NCBI GenBank assembly: GCA_031292215.1
Contig: JARLHO010000025.1
Coordinates: 1-53,622, forward strand
Origin: Syntrophobacteraceae bacterium
GTDB taxonomy: Bacteria; Desulfobacterota; Syntrophobacteria; Syntrophobacterales; Syntrophobacteraceae
DNA: 53,622 nucleotides
Reading direction: 5' to 3'
In this document: positions 33,390 through 42,495 of the stretch, in pieces
How positions within the stretch are numbered: position 1 is the first letter of the stretch
How the letters are laid out: the number at the start of each line of letters is the position of its first letter
The notes under the pieces: model-generated
What the model was told of the DNA's origin: nothing
Databases searched by the model: none
Seen by the model: the letters and a program-made list of their open reading frames with translations, nothing else
Position numbers and translations under genes: made by a program

Positions 33390-35663
33390 ATGATAAAGAC
33401 TTTGGCGGTAATGACAAGTGGCGGAGATTCTCCGGGCATGAACGCCGCAGTGCGGGCCGTGGTGAGGCGCGCACTCTCCCGGGGGCTTCGGGTATACGGA
33501 ATATACTGCGGCTATGATGGGCTTTTGCGGGGCGGCGATCTCATAAAGGCTCTCAACTGGCAGGATGTTGGAAACGTTCTCCAGCGGGGGGGGACTTTCC
33601 TTGGCACGGCCAGAAGCGAGCAGTTCAGGACTCTCGATGGCAGGCGGCGCGCCGTCGAAAACCTGCTCGACCTCGGCGTTGAAGCCCTGGTGGTGATCGG
33701 GGGCGATGGTTCTCTTACCGGAGCCCTTCTTCTTTCCAACGAATGGCCCGAACACGTCGAAAAAATCGCCTCCGTTCGCCCCGATCTTCGACCGATGGTC
33801 GAACATGTTCCCATGCTTCAGGTAATGGGGCTCCCGGGCTCAATAGACAATGACCTCATCGGGACCGATATGGCCATCGGCGTCGATACCGCTCTAAATC
33901 ACATCGTGCGCGCCATAGACGACCTGTCGTCGACGGCTGCCTCCCACCAGCGTACGTTCGTAATCGAGACGATGGGCAGAAACTGCGGCTATCTGGCTCT
34001 TGCCGCAACCCTTGCCACCGGGGCCTCCTGGGTGCTCATTCCCGAATGTTCCCTCGAGTTGCACTGGCATCAGCGGATGGTCGAAAGCCTCGATAAGGCC
34101 CGTAAAACCGGAAGGCGCCACCAGATGGTGGTCATCGCCGAAGGCGCCAGACACCCCGACGGGCTGCGGATGGAAGCGGGCGAGGTGCGAAAGATACTGG
34201 CGGAAAAGCTGGGGCTCGAAGTACGCCTCACCGTTTTGGGACATGTCCAGCGAGGAGGCGCTCCGAGCGCTTTTGACCGGATTCTGGCAGCGCGCCTGGG
34301 GGTGGCCGCAGTCGACCTCCTGGTCGACGAGCCCGGTGTGGTCCATAGGCATATGGTCGGCGTCAAAAAGAACAGGGTGATTTCCACACCTCTTAATGAA
34401 GTGATAGAAAAGAGTAGGGAAATCCAGCATCTAATCGACTCCGGAGATTTCAAAAAATCCCTGGAGCTTCGTGGAGGCGCCTTCCGAACCATGCTCGATC
34501 TGGTCGAGGCCCTGACCGCTGCCTGTCCGTCGCAGGAATCGCACGGGCAGGGCAGGGTGGTGATTATGACCGGAGGCGCCGATTCGCCGGGCATGAACGC
34601 TGCCCTTAGCATCGCCGCAAGGCGCCTTCTGGACCGGGGAGTGTCCGTGCTTGGCTCAAGAGATGAATTCCATGGCCTGACACATGGCGATTTCGTCGAT
34701 CTCCAATGGAATGATCTCGCGGGATGGATGGGCCGCCCGAGTTCCGATATAGGAACTGCCCGTTCCAGTCAGGTCAGGGAAGATTTTGGAAGGATTGCCG
34801 AAAATATCGCCAAATTCAACATCAAGGGCATCATCGCCATCGGGGGTCTGGATACCTACCGCCACTTAGAGCGCTTTATTGATATGAGGACGGATTTCCC
34901 GGAGTTAAATATCCCCGTGGTTCTCGTGCCTGCAAGCATTGATAACAATCTTCCGGGCAGCGATCTGTGCGTGGGCTCCGATACGGCCCTAAATAACATC
35001 GTCCAGGCCGTCGATAAGATCCGCGATACCGCCGGCGCGACCAGGCGGGCGTTCATAGTCGAAACGATGGGGAAAGAATGCGGATTTCTTGCCGCAATGA
35101 GCGCTTTGGCGGCCGGAGCCGATAAGGCCTACCTGCCCGAAACCGGTATAAGCCTTGCCGAATTGAGCCGGGACGTCTCGGATCTCAAAAGCAGCTTCGA
35201 GTCCGGAAACCGAATGGTCATATACATGCGAAATGAGGTGGCCTCCGGTCACTACACAACGGATTTTCTCCGCAGGCTGCTCGAAGAGGAAAGCAAAGAC
35301 GAATTTGAGGTGCGTAGCGTCGTGCTCGGCCATGTCCAGCGCGGCGGGGCGCCTACGGCTTTTGATAGAATTCTGGCCGGAAGGATAAGCGCTGCCGCCG
35401 CCGGGGCGCTCCTGGATCTTATGGAGAGCGGAGCAAACGATGTGCTCGCCTTCGGCCTACAAGAGGGCGCAGTGGCATCGTGTCCGCTCGTGGATGCCCT
35501 CGATCAAATAGATGACCCTCATGGCAGGCCAAAGGTCCAGTGGTTTATGGACCTTTTCCCCGTCGTCCAATCTCTATCCAAGATCCGATCGCGCAGCCCG
35601 GGCGAGGGGGAGAGCATTGGCCATGAACCCGCAGTCCTGCGGCCCTTACCTGCCGGGCGCTAA
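33390..35663 (+). CDS. Tandem-fused 6-phosphofructokinase
   Basis: 757 residues made of two homologous PFK domains joined head to tail, about twice the usual bacterial length. Domain 1 (1-390) has TSGGDSPGMNAAVR, IGGDGS (104-108; Gly107 as in ATP-dependent enzymes), LPGSIDNDLIGTD with catalytic Asp153 and Asp155, ETMGRNCGY, and GHVQRGGAPSAFDR. Domain 2 (391-757) has the same order, but GGDGS is GGLDT (485-489) and SIDND is SIDNN (516-520). It keeps ETMGKECG and GHVQRGG. The C-half is therefore probably catalytically dead and may be regulatory, as in eukaryotic PFK-1. Start at ATG 33390 after AAGAAGG; the longer frame to 33243 has no homology. Confidence 0.95.
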   Translation: MIKTLAVMTSGGDSPGMNAAVRAVVRRALSRGLRVYGIYCGYDGLLRGGDLIKALNWQDVGNVLQRGGTFLGTARSEQFRTLDGRRRAVENLLDLGVEALVVIGGDGSLTGALLLSNEWPEHVEKIASVRPDLRPMVEHVPMLQVMGLPGSIDNDLIGTDMAIGVDTALNHIVRAIDDLSSTAASHQRTFVIETMGRNCGYLALAATLATGASWVLIPECSLELHWHQRMVESLDKARKTGRRHQMVVIAEGARHPDGLRMEAGEVRKILAEKLGLEVRLTVLGHVQRGGAPSAFDRILAARLGVAAVDLLVDEPGVVHRHMVGVKKNRVISTPLNEVIEKSREIQHLIDSGDFKKSLELRGGAFRTMLDLVEALTAACPSQESHGQGRVVIMTGGADSPGMNAALSIAARRLLDRGVSVLGSRDEFHGLTHGDFVDLQWNDLAGWMGRPSSDIGTARSSQVREDFGRIAENIAKFNIKGIIAIGGLDTYRHLERFIDMRTDFPELNIPVVLVPASIDNNLPGSDLCVGSDTALNNIVQAVDKIRDTAGATRRAFIVETMGKECGFLAAMSALAAGADKAYLPETGISLAELSRDVSDLKSSFESGNRMVIYMRNEVASGHYTTDFLRRLLEEESKDEFEVRSVVLGHVQRGGAPTAFDRILAGRISAAAAGALLDLMESGANDVLAFGLQEGAVASCPLVDALDQIDDPHGRPKVQWFMDLFPVVQSLSKIRSRSPGEGESIGHEPAVLRPLPAGR

Positions 35664-36716
35664 AGCCCATAGACTTTTTTGTGATTGCCCATCTCGCCGG
35701 CCGCAGCCGGGCAAGAGGCCGGAAGGTGGGCGGGGGGGGCGCGCGGCTTTGGAACGCCGCCGAGGCGGCGCGGTTACTAGCTCGTCCCGATACAGAGTGG
35801 CTTGAGCCTTGAAAATGGCGTGGCAGTTAAGATTACGGGTCGCAATCGGGCGCAGAATCAAGGTAAGCGTTCACCACAGTCTCTCATGTTGCTTCGGAAC
35901 ATCCAAAGCAATAAAAAGATGTTCCGGGGGCAGGTTCTTTTCCAGAGCAGCGCTGCTTAGCCGCGACAAAACCAAAGTAAACCACAGAGACACGGAGGCA
36001 CGCCCACTTACCCCTTAGCGGAGACTCCCAAGAAAGGGGCTTGGCCTGATCGCCCCCCTTTTTTGCAAGGGGTTGGGGGGATTTACTCTCCAGCAGCTTG
36101 CAATGACGCGCATGGACCGGCTGGGTTCGCTCGCCCCCCTTATTTGCAACTTTGCAAAAGGAGATAGGTGGGCGCATGTGTGGGTAATTGTAAGCTCGCA
36201 GGGGGGGACATTAAAGCTTTGGCCCGCTTTTAAAAGATCGGCTCTCTTTTTAGTATCGGCGCTTTTGCGGAGCGGGCAAATCTGCCTGTATCGCTGATAC
36301 GGCCCGAAACCGGGAGCGGAGGAGGCGCCATTGTCTGTGTCGAGACGTGATGGTAACTAAAAGGACGCGGAGTTCGAGGACGCATTCGTTTACGCAAGGG
36401 GGATACGGGCCGATAGGGCCCGTCAACCGCCAGGTGGACCCCGGTCCTTTGGCCAAACGGCCAAACGCCGGCGCAAAATACGTGGTCACAGCATATAGGA
36501 GATTGTATATTGATTTTAATAGGCGCACCAGGGCCGCTTCCCCGAGACCCGGTCCAGGTAGCGCAGGGGGACCCCGGCCAGTCGGGTCGCCGGGAGGGTT
36601 ATTTGGAACCCTCGCTGCAAGGGGGAGCGTCTTAAAAACACTCGCGACAGGTTGGCCGGGATCGTTGCGAGGATCTCGATGTTTTTGTCACCAGGCGCTT
36701 TGGAAAGGAGACGCAA
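35664..36716. other. Gene-poor region with dispersed repeats
   Basis: About 1.05 kb between the PFK gene and the Uma2 gene. Short ORFs on both strands lack domains and good ribosome sites. Notable elements are a GC hairpin near 35754-35772 (CGCCGCC / GGCGGCG), a fragment of a widespread type of repeat (AAACCACAGAGACACGGAGGC, about 35978-35998), and the repeat block at 36043-36170. I see no intact gene. Confidence 0.5.
36043..36170. repeat. CCCCCCTTTTTTGCAA repeat block, copy 1
   Basis: Contains GATCGCCCCCCTTTTTTGCA, GGGGTTGGGGGGATTTAC, TTGCAATGACGCGC and a second CGCCCCCCTTATTTGCAA. The same modules occur at 51509-51602. The C6-T6/A-G6 elements can pair to form a hairpin (CCCCCTTTT.. with GGGG). 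This is a dispersed non-coding repeat. Confidence 0.75.
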
Positions 36717-37202
36717 ATGGAATGGCGTGAAGTGGTCGAACATCCAAGCTTGCAAGACCTGCCTTTCAAGATAGAAACGAATGCGGAAGGCTACATTATG
36801 ATGGTCGCAGCCAAGAACAGGCATCGATTATACCAGGCTCGCATACATGTATGGTTTGAACACCATGGAGAAGAAAACAAAGCGATGGAGGAATGCAACA
36901 TCCAAACATCCGATGGCGCCAAGATTGCCGATGTCGCATGGAGAAGCCTCGAATTTATTAAAAGGAATAAGGATAGTGATCCATATCAGGAATCTCCCGA
37001 AATCGTTGTCGAAGTGATATCGCCATCTTACAGAGAAAAGGCGATGAAAAGCAAAATGTCATTGTATTTTGAGAAGGAAGCCAAAGAAGTTTGGTTCTGC
37101 GACGATGATGGCAATATGGGTTTCTTCAATCCTCAAGGGGAATTGGAAAGAAACGAGCTTTTTAAGGAATTCCCCGGACACATCGACATCGAAGTCGGGT
37201 GA
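36717..37202 (+). CDS. Uma2 family (DUF820) putative endonuclease, paralogue 2
   Basis: 161 residues, start supported by AAAGGAGACGCAA before the ATG. Motifs parallel the gene at 22635-23123: [84 protein letters not shown]. The PD-(D/E)XK-like catalytic Asp, Glu and Lys positions are retained. It stands alone on the plus strand, convergent with the 1659-residue kinase. Function is not established for this family. Confidence 0.85.
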   Translation: MEWREVVEHPSLQDLPFKIETNAEGYIMMVAAKNRHRLYQARIHVWFEHHGEENKAMEECNIQTSDGAKIADVAWRSLEFIKRNKDSDPYQESPEIVVEVISPSYREKAMKSKMSLYFEKEAKEVWFCDDDGNMGFFNPQGELERNELFKEFPGHIDIEVG

Positions 37203-37432
37203 GCCGGGCAAATTTTCTTCGGGGTGCGTCGATTGTTTGTTTTGCGCCGGGATCGCGGTGAGGAGTTGCTACGATAAGGGGCGGTCCTATGAGAGAGATA
37301 AGGGTCGTCCCCATGGAAGAACTGAAAAGATGAGATGGCCGGCGCGGTGCGAGAGCGGAATGGCCGAAGGCGTGAGTTGGAAAAGGCAGCAGCCTTTTTG
37401 CGCGAAAGCGGCGAGACTTATCTCCGGGAAGT

Positions 37433-40400
37433 CTATCGCAAGCGCTTATCCGGCCAGCGAACCCGAACGGTCGTGCCTTCACCGGGACAAGAGCTGATGG
37501 TGAATTCGCCCGCGCTCAGTTCGGCCCTCTCTCTCATGCCCAGTAACCCCAGGCTTTTGGCGCTTGCCGATTCCAAAATGAAATCGAGCTCCATCCCGAC
37601 TCCCTCATCGCTTATTTCCAGCTCTATCGCCCCGTTACTCCCTGCAAGACGCACGTCTGCCCACTCCGTTTGGCTGTGTTTGCAGCAGTTGTTCAAGGCT
37701 TCCTGGACAATTCTAAATATTGCGATTTTTAGCTCTTCGCGGATTGCTTCCTCGCTGATTTTAGCTTCCAGCTCTATGTGTATCCCGGGATAAATCGCCA
37801 TGAGCTGCCGGCGATACCACTCCAGGGTGGCCAATATCCCGTGATCGGATAAAATCGTGGGTTTTAGCCCCATGTAGATTGTTCGCGTCTCACCGATGGA
37901 GCGCTGCAAGATGGGAACGAATTCATCCAATAGCCTTACGGCCTCATCGCTCTGCCCTGCTCGCAGCTTATCGGAGATGTGCTCGATGCGAAACTTGAGG
38001 GCGGCAAGCGTTTGTCCGATACTGTCGTGTAGATCGGCGGCCAGTCTTTGCCTGTCCGTTTCCTGGGCTTGAATGAGCAAAGACGGCGTAAGGCGCAGCT
38101 TCTCATTGGCCGCTTCCAGGGCCGCTGTCCGTTCATAAACCCGAGATTCCAGCTCCTCTTTTGATCTGCGAAGCTCTTCTTCCATTCGATGTCGATCCGT
38201 TACGTCCAGCGCGAGCGAAAGGATCGACCTCAGGTTGCCCGAATCATCCGGAAGAGACGAGTTATACCATTCGCAGTAAGCGACCGATCCGTTCTTGCGG
38301 TAGTTGTGGTTTGAGGAAAAGCGCTGCGGGTTGGCGCCGCTCGTTAGCTCACCCATGACCTCGGCGACTTGAGACTGGTCTTGCTCATAAATCCAGTGGA
38401 AATCTTCGACTCGTTTACCGATAACCTCCTCGGCGCTCCAGCCGAACATGCGTTCGGCCGCACCCGACCAGCGGTTGATCCGCAAATCGGCATCGAACTC
38501 GATAACCGCCAGAGGTGAATGATCCACATGGTAGCTCAGGCGCTGGGTGAGCTCGCGCAGCTCCTCCTCCATCTTCTTTCGCTCGGTTATATCCACTGTT
38601 ACGGCAACCCCTCCGGAAATGTTGCCTTCCTCGTCGAAAATCGGCGCCGCGGAAGCCTCCGCCATCCAGCGTCGCCCGCCGGGAAGCAATACCTCAACCT
38701 CTGTTGGCGCAATCAACCGTCTCTCTTCGACTGCTAATTTAAGGGGGAGCTCACTAAATCTTACTTCACGGCCATCCTTAAAAAATCGAACTCGCGATTC
38801 CTGCGTGCACCGTTCCAGTAACGAGGGAAACAGGTTATCGGGTCCGATTTCGAATTGAGCGCGCACCGTCCGGTTTCCGGTAATATCTATGCAAGCTACA
38901 TCGTTTGAAAAGCTTACGCCCACCGGCAGTCCATCCATGAGCGCCTTGAGGCGCTGGTTTGCTTTGAAAAGCTTTTCCTCCGCCTCTTTGCGCTCCGTGA
39001 TATCGATTGCGACACATCCCAGCCCACGCATGCCTCCGGGCAGTGGAACGGGAAAGTAGGACGCCTGCCGGTAAACGGTCCCTCCGCTTCCCGCCGGCAC
39101 AGGGCTTTTAATTTCAACGCTTTGCTCCGGGGTCCCCGTTTCGATCACGCGCCTCAGCATTGCCCCGTAATCCCTGATGACGTCCGGCGCAAGCTCTGAG
39201 GACGCCCTGCCCGCCATCGCCTCGTTTTCGATCCCGAAATGGGCCGATAAAGTTTTGCCGGCTTTTATGTACCGCAGTTCTTCGTCTTTTATATAGATGA
39301 CACCCGGGAAGGCGTTAAAGAATGCATCCAGTGTCTCCTTGCTGACGCGCAACTCGTCTTCGGCCTGTTTGATCTCGGTGATGTCGGTTCCGACTGCGAT
39401 CGCTCCGATGATCTTCCCGCCCGAGTCTTTTACCGGCGTCGCCCGGACGTGCCATGAGCTGCAGTCGGCCGGCCAGTGTGGTTGGTTTGCTGGTGTCAGA
39501 GCCGCTTCCCGGGGTTTGCCGGTTTCAATTGCCGCGACGACCGGGCAGTTGATGCACTGCCTGTCCACTCCCCAACTGGAGTAACACTTGCGGCCTTTTA
39601 TCTCCGATAGCTTCGAACCTGTCATTTTGAGGAAGCTGCGATTGCACCTTATAAGATTCATTTGGGTGTCGTAAAAAGCGATTGCCTCGCTTATGTTATC
39701 GAGAATCAGGCTTTTTTCTTCCTCCGCTTCCCGCAATGCCTCCTCGTAGCGCTTGCGCTCGGTGATATCCTTGGCCGTTCCAAACCACTCGATCACCTCA
39801 CCGTGGTGGTCCAGCAGAGGAACAGCGCGTGAAAACGTCCACCAGACGGCCCCGTCCTCCCGCAGGACGCGGTGTTCCGACTCAAAGGGGCTCTTGGCGC
39901 CAATCGCCTCTTTTATGGCATCGAGTAGCTTTGGCCGGTCATCGGGGTGGATGAACTTTTCGAGCCAGGGGGTAAAAGGGGTCTCAATGTCCAGGCTTAT
40001 CTCTTGCGATTTCAATTGGCGCAGCTTGCTCCAGTCCGGGCTCATTCGGTAAATAACATCCGAGCTGGCGGTAACGAAAGCGCGGAAGCGCTCCTCGCTC
40101 AATCGCAGCTCCTCTTCGGACTTCTTGCGAAGTCGCGCCAGATTGAGGTGGGAAGCCACGCGGGCAAGGAGTTCACCGGCGCTGAAGGGCTTAATGAGGT
40201 AGTCGTCGGCCTCTTCGCGCAAACCCTCGATAAGAGACTCTTCCCCGGCGCGAGCGGATAGAAGGATGACGGGAATGGTTCTAAGGGTTGGATCCGAGCG
40301 CAGGGTGCGCAGAAGTCCGAGGCCGTCCAGGCGAGGCATCATGATGTCGCTCAGGATGAGATCCGGCCGAGTCTGCCTTGCGGCTTCCAGGGCCGCCTGA

Positions 40401-42412
40401 CCGTCTGAAACCGTCCGCACGTCGTAGCGGCTGCCAAGCATATGCGCCAGGTATTGACGCATGTCGGCGTTATCGTCGGCCACAAGAAGCCGCGGCATGC
40501 TTTCGTCCGCTGCTCCCGAACTCCATTTGGCGGGCGGGAGGTCATCTTTTGGAAACGCTCCGCCGGCCTCTGTCGGGCTAGCCTCCGGGAGCCGGCGCAT
40601 GGCCTCTTCGACAAACGGCGCGGCCTCCGCGGAAGTCAACGCCCGCGTTTTGGCCCCGCCGACCTGCTCCTCGGGTAGATGGGCATGTCCGAGCGGTACG
40701 GACACAATAAAGGAGGTTCCTTCGCCCAGCCGGCTTTCCACCGCAACCGAGCCGCCATGCAGCCTGGCCAGTTCCTGCACCAGCGCCAGCCCGATGCCGC
40801 TGCCCTCGTGGGTGCGGCTGCGCCTATTCGCCAGGCGGTGAAATCGCTCGAACAACCTGTCCAAATCCTTTGCAGCGATCCCCACCCCCGTATCGCAAAC
40901 GCGCAGTTGCGCCCTCCCGTCCACTGTTTTGAGCGTTACGCCGATCTCCCCTTCGAATGTGAACTTGAATGCGTTTGCAACCAGGTTTAAAACGATTTTT
41001 TCCCACATCTCCCGGTCCACGTAGACCGGTTCGGAAACCGTGGCACAATCCACCGTTAGCCGCAATCCCACCCGTTCGATCGCTGAGCGGAAAAGGCTTG
41101 CAAGCTCTGCGGTGAAACCTCCCAGCTCGGTTGGCTCAAACAGCGCCTGCACTCTGCCCGCCTCGATGCGCGAGAAATCGAGCAGCGTATTTACCAGGCG
41201 CAGCAGCCTCTTGCCGTTTCTGTGTGTTACCTCGAGCTGCTCCTTTGCGGCGGGAGATAGCTCCCAATTGTCTTTCGAAAGCAACTCCTCGATGGGTCCC
41301 AGCATGAGCGACAGGGGCGTACGGAATTCGTGGCTGATGTTTGAAAAAAAAGTGGTCTTTGCCCGGTCGACCTCCGAGAGCGTCTCGGCGCGCTTTTTTT
41401 CCTCCTCGTATTGCCGGGCGTTCGCGATGCTCGTGGCGATCTGGGAGGCCACCTGTTTTAAAAACTCGCGATACGGCTCGTCTAGTTTTATCCTCGGGCT
41501 TATGCCCGCCACCAGGAAGCCCTCCAGGTAGCGACCCTTGTTGGAATGGATCGGCAAAATAGCGGCGGTGTGCGCCCCTCCGGCCACCTGGACCCCCGGA
41601 CGCTCCAAGAGATCCGTTACCGTTTGCATCGCCTCGCTTCGCATCGCCTCGCGAAGCGGCCAGACCGAATCCCCCGCGTCCTCGACCGCAAGAGTTATGA
41701 TCTCGGGGCCGGTCCCTACTGCGGCCGCTCCGGCCAGCCGGGCAGTCCTTCGATCCGCGCCTATCAGATACAGCAGTGAAAAAGGGATGTCCAAGGGGTG
41801 TGCCCCCAGGGTCTTGGCGGCTGCAGCGCACGCCTCAAAGGCGGTCTTTGCTCCGGCGGATCGCCCCCCCAGCTCGCGCAGAACTTTCTCGCGGCGGTCG
41901 CCAAAAATTTTTTCGCTGATCTCGTGGACGGTCGCCAGCACACCGCCTATCCCCCCGGCCGCTGTCTCGTCGGGCACCGGGCTGTAGGCGATGGTAAAAT
42001 GGGCCTCCTCGACATAGCCGTGGCGATTTAGTTCAAGACATAGATCTTCGTTCCAGGTCGCGGGCCCCCCGGAAAACGGCGTGTCGATCAACGGCTGAAG
42101 AACGCTCCAGTTCTCCTTCCAACACTCACTCACCGGTTGACCCAGGGCCCACGGGTGTTTTTCGCCGAGCACCGGGCGATAGGCATCGTTATATATCGAT
42201 ATATACTGAGGCCCCCACCACAGCAGCATCGGAAAGCGGTTCGCCAAAAGAAAACGCGTCATTCTTTGCAGAGCGGGCGACCAGGTATCGGTGTTCCCAA
42301 CCACCGTCTTCGACCAGTCGAACGCGCGAATCCGTTCGGCCATTTCGCCGCCGCCGGCAAGGAAATCGAGATTTTTTTTCTTTATCGGCGCGCCTGCTTG
42401 CTCCTCGAACAT
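37433..42412 (-). CDS. Giant hybrid sensor kinase with two kinase modules
   Basis: 1659 residues, no membrane helices seen. Order: PAS-like region (about 40-175), GAF-like (190-335), HisKA with SNISHEFRTPLSLMLGP (His361), HATPase with Asn480 and CDTGVG (507), receiver domain (640-760) with LILSDIMMPRLDG (Asp689) and LIKPF (Lys741), about five PAS domains (770-1410), coiled coil, and a second kinase of HisKA_3 type with LAADLHDSIGQTLA (His1462) plus its own HATPase (EALNNCCKHS, SDEGVGM at 1601). The second module usually phosphorylates NarL-type regulators; none is nearby. It lies 83 bp after the membrane hybrid kinase and is probably co-transcribed. Confidence 0.93.
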   Translation of the reverse strand: MFEEQAGAPIKKKNLDFLAGGGEMAERIRAFDWSKTVVGNTDTWSPALQRMTRFLLANRFPMLLWWGPQYISIYNDAYRPVLGEKHPWALGQPVSECWKENWSVLQPLIDTPFSGGPATWNEDLCLELNRHGYVEEAHFTIAYSPVPDETAAGGIGGVLATVHEISEKIFGDRREKVLRELGGRSAGAKTAFEACAAAAKTLGAHPLDIPFSLLYLIGADRRTARLAGAAAVGTGPEIITLAVEDAGDSVWPLREAMRSEAMQTVTDLLERPGVQVAGGAHTAAILPIHSNKGRYLEGFLVAGISPRIKLDEPYREFLKQVASQIATSIANARQYEEEKKRAETLSEVDRAKTTFFSNISHEFRTPLSLMLGPIEELLSKDNWELSPAAKEQLEVTHRNGKRLLRLVNTLLDFSRIEAGRVQALFEPTELGGFTAELASLFRSAIERVGLRLTVDCATVSEPVYVDREMWEKIVLNLVANAFKFTFEGEIGVTLKTVDGRAQLRVCDTGVGIAAKDLDRLFERFHRLANRRSRTHEGSGIGLALVQELARLHGGSVAVESRLGEGTSFIVSVPLGHAHLPEEQVGGAKTRALTSAEAAPFVEEAMRRLPEASPTEAGGAFPKDDLPPAKWSSGAADESMPRLLVADDNADMRQYLAHMLGSRYDVRTVSDGQAALEAARQTRPDLILSDIMMPRLDGLGLLRTLRSDPTLRTIPVILLSARAGEESLIEGLREEADDYLIKPFSAGELLARVASHLNLARLRKKSEEELRLSEERFRAFVTASSDVIYRMSPDWSKLRQLKSQEISLDIETPFTPWLEKFIHPDDRPKLLDAIKEAIGAKSPFESEHRVLREDGAVWWTFSRAVPLLDHHGEVIEWFGTAKDITERKRYEEALREAEEEKSLILDNISEAIAFYDTQMNLIRCNRSFLKMTGSKLSEIKGRKCYSSWGVDRQCINCPVVAAIETGKPREAALTPANQPHWPADCSSWHVRATPVKDSGGKIIGAIAVGTDITEIKQAEDELRVSKETLDAFFNAFPGVIYIKDEELRYIKAGKTLSAHFGIENEAMAGRASSELAPDVIRDYGAMLRRVIETGTPEQSVEIKSPVPAGSGGTVYRQASYFPVPLPGGMRGLGCVAIDITERKEAEEKLFKANQRLKALMDGLPVGVSFSNDVACIDITGNRTVRAQFEIGPDNLFPSLLERCTQESRVRFFKDGREVRFSELPLKLAVEERRLIAPTEVEVLLPGGRRWMAEASAAPIFDEEGNISGGVAVTVDITERKKMEEELRELTQRLSYHVDHSPLAVIEFDADLRINRWSGAAERMFGWSAEEVIGKRVEDFHWIYEQDQSQVAEVMGELTSGANPQRFSSNHNYRKNGSVAYCEWYNSSLPDDSGNLRSILSLALDVTDRHRMEEELRRSKEELESRVYERTAALEAANEKLRLTPSLLIQAQETDRQRLAADLHDSIGQTLAALKFRIEHISDKLRAGQSDEAVRLLDEFVPILQRSIGETRTIYMGLKPTILSDHGILATLEWYRRQLMAIYPGIHIELEAKISEEAIREELKIAIFRIVQEALNNCCKHSQTEWADVRLAGSNGAIELEISDEGVGMELDFILESASAKSLGLLGMRERAELSAGEFTISSCPGEGTTVRVRWPDKRLR

Positions 42413-42495
42413 ACCTTACCCCTGGTTGAAGATGGGACAAAAAAGGTAGGGTTTTGCTGTAGCAGCCGCAGCGGCGGCGTGGAGTCTTTTCTGTG

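Noticed and set aside
36347-36730. 127-residue plus-strand ORF
   Set aside because: Runs into the Uma2 start in a different frame, rich in Arg/Gly/Pro; no support.
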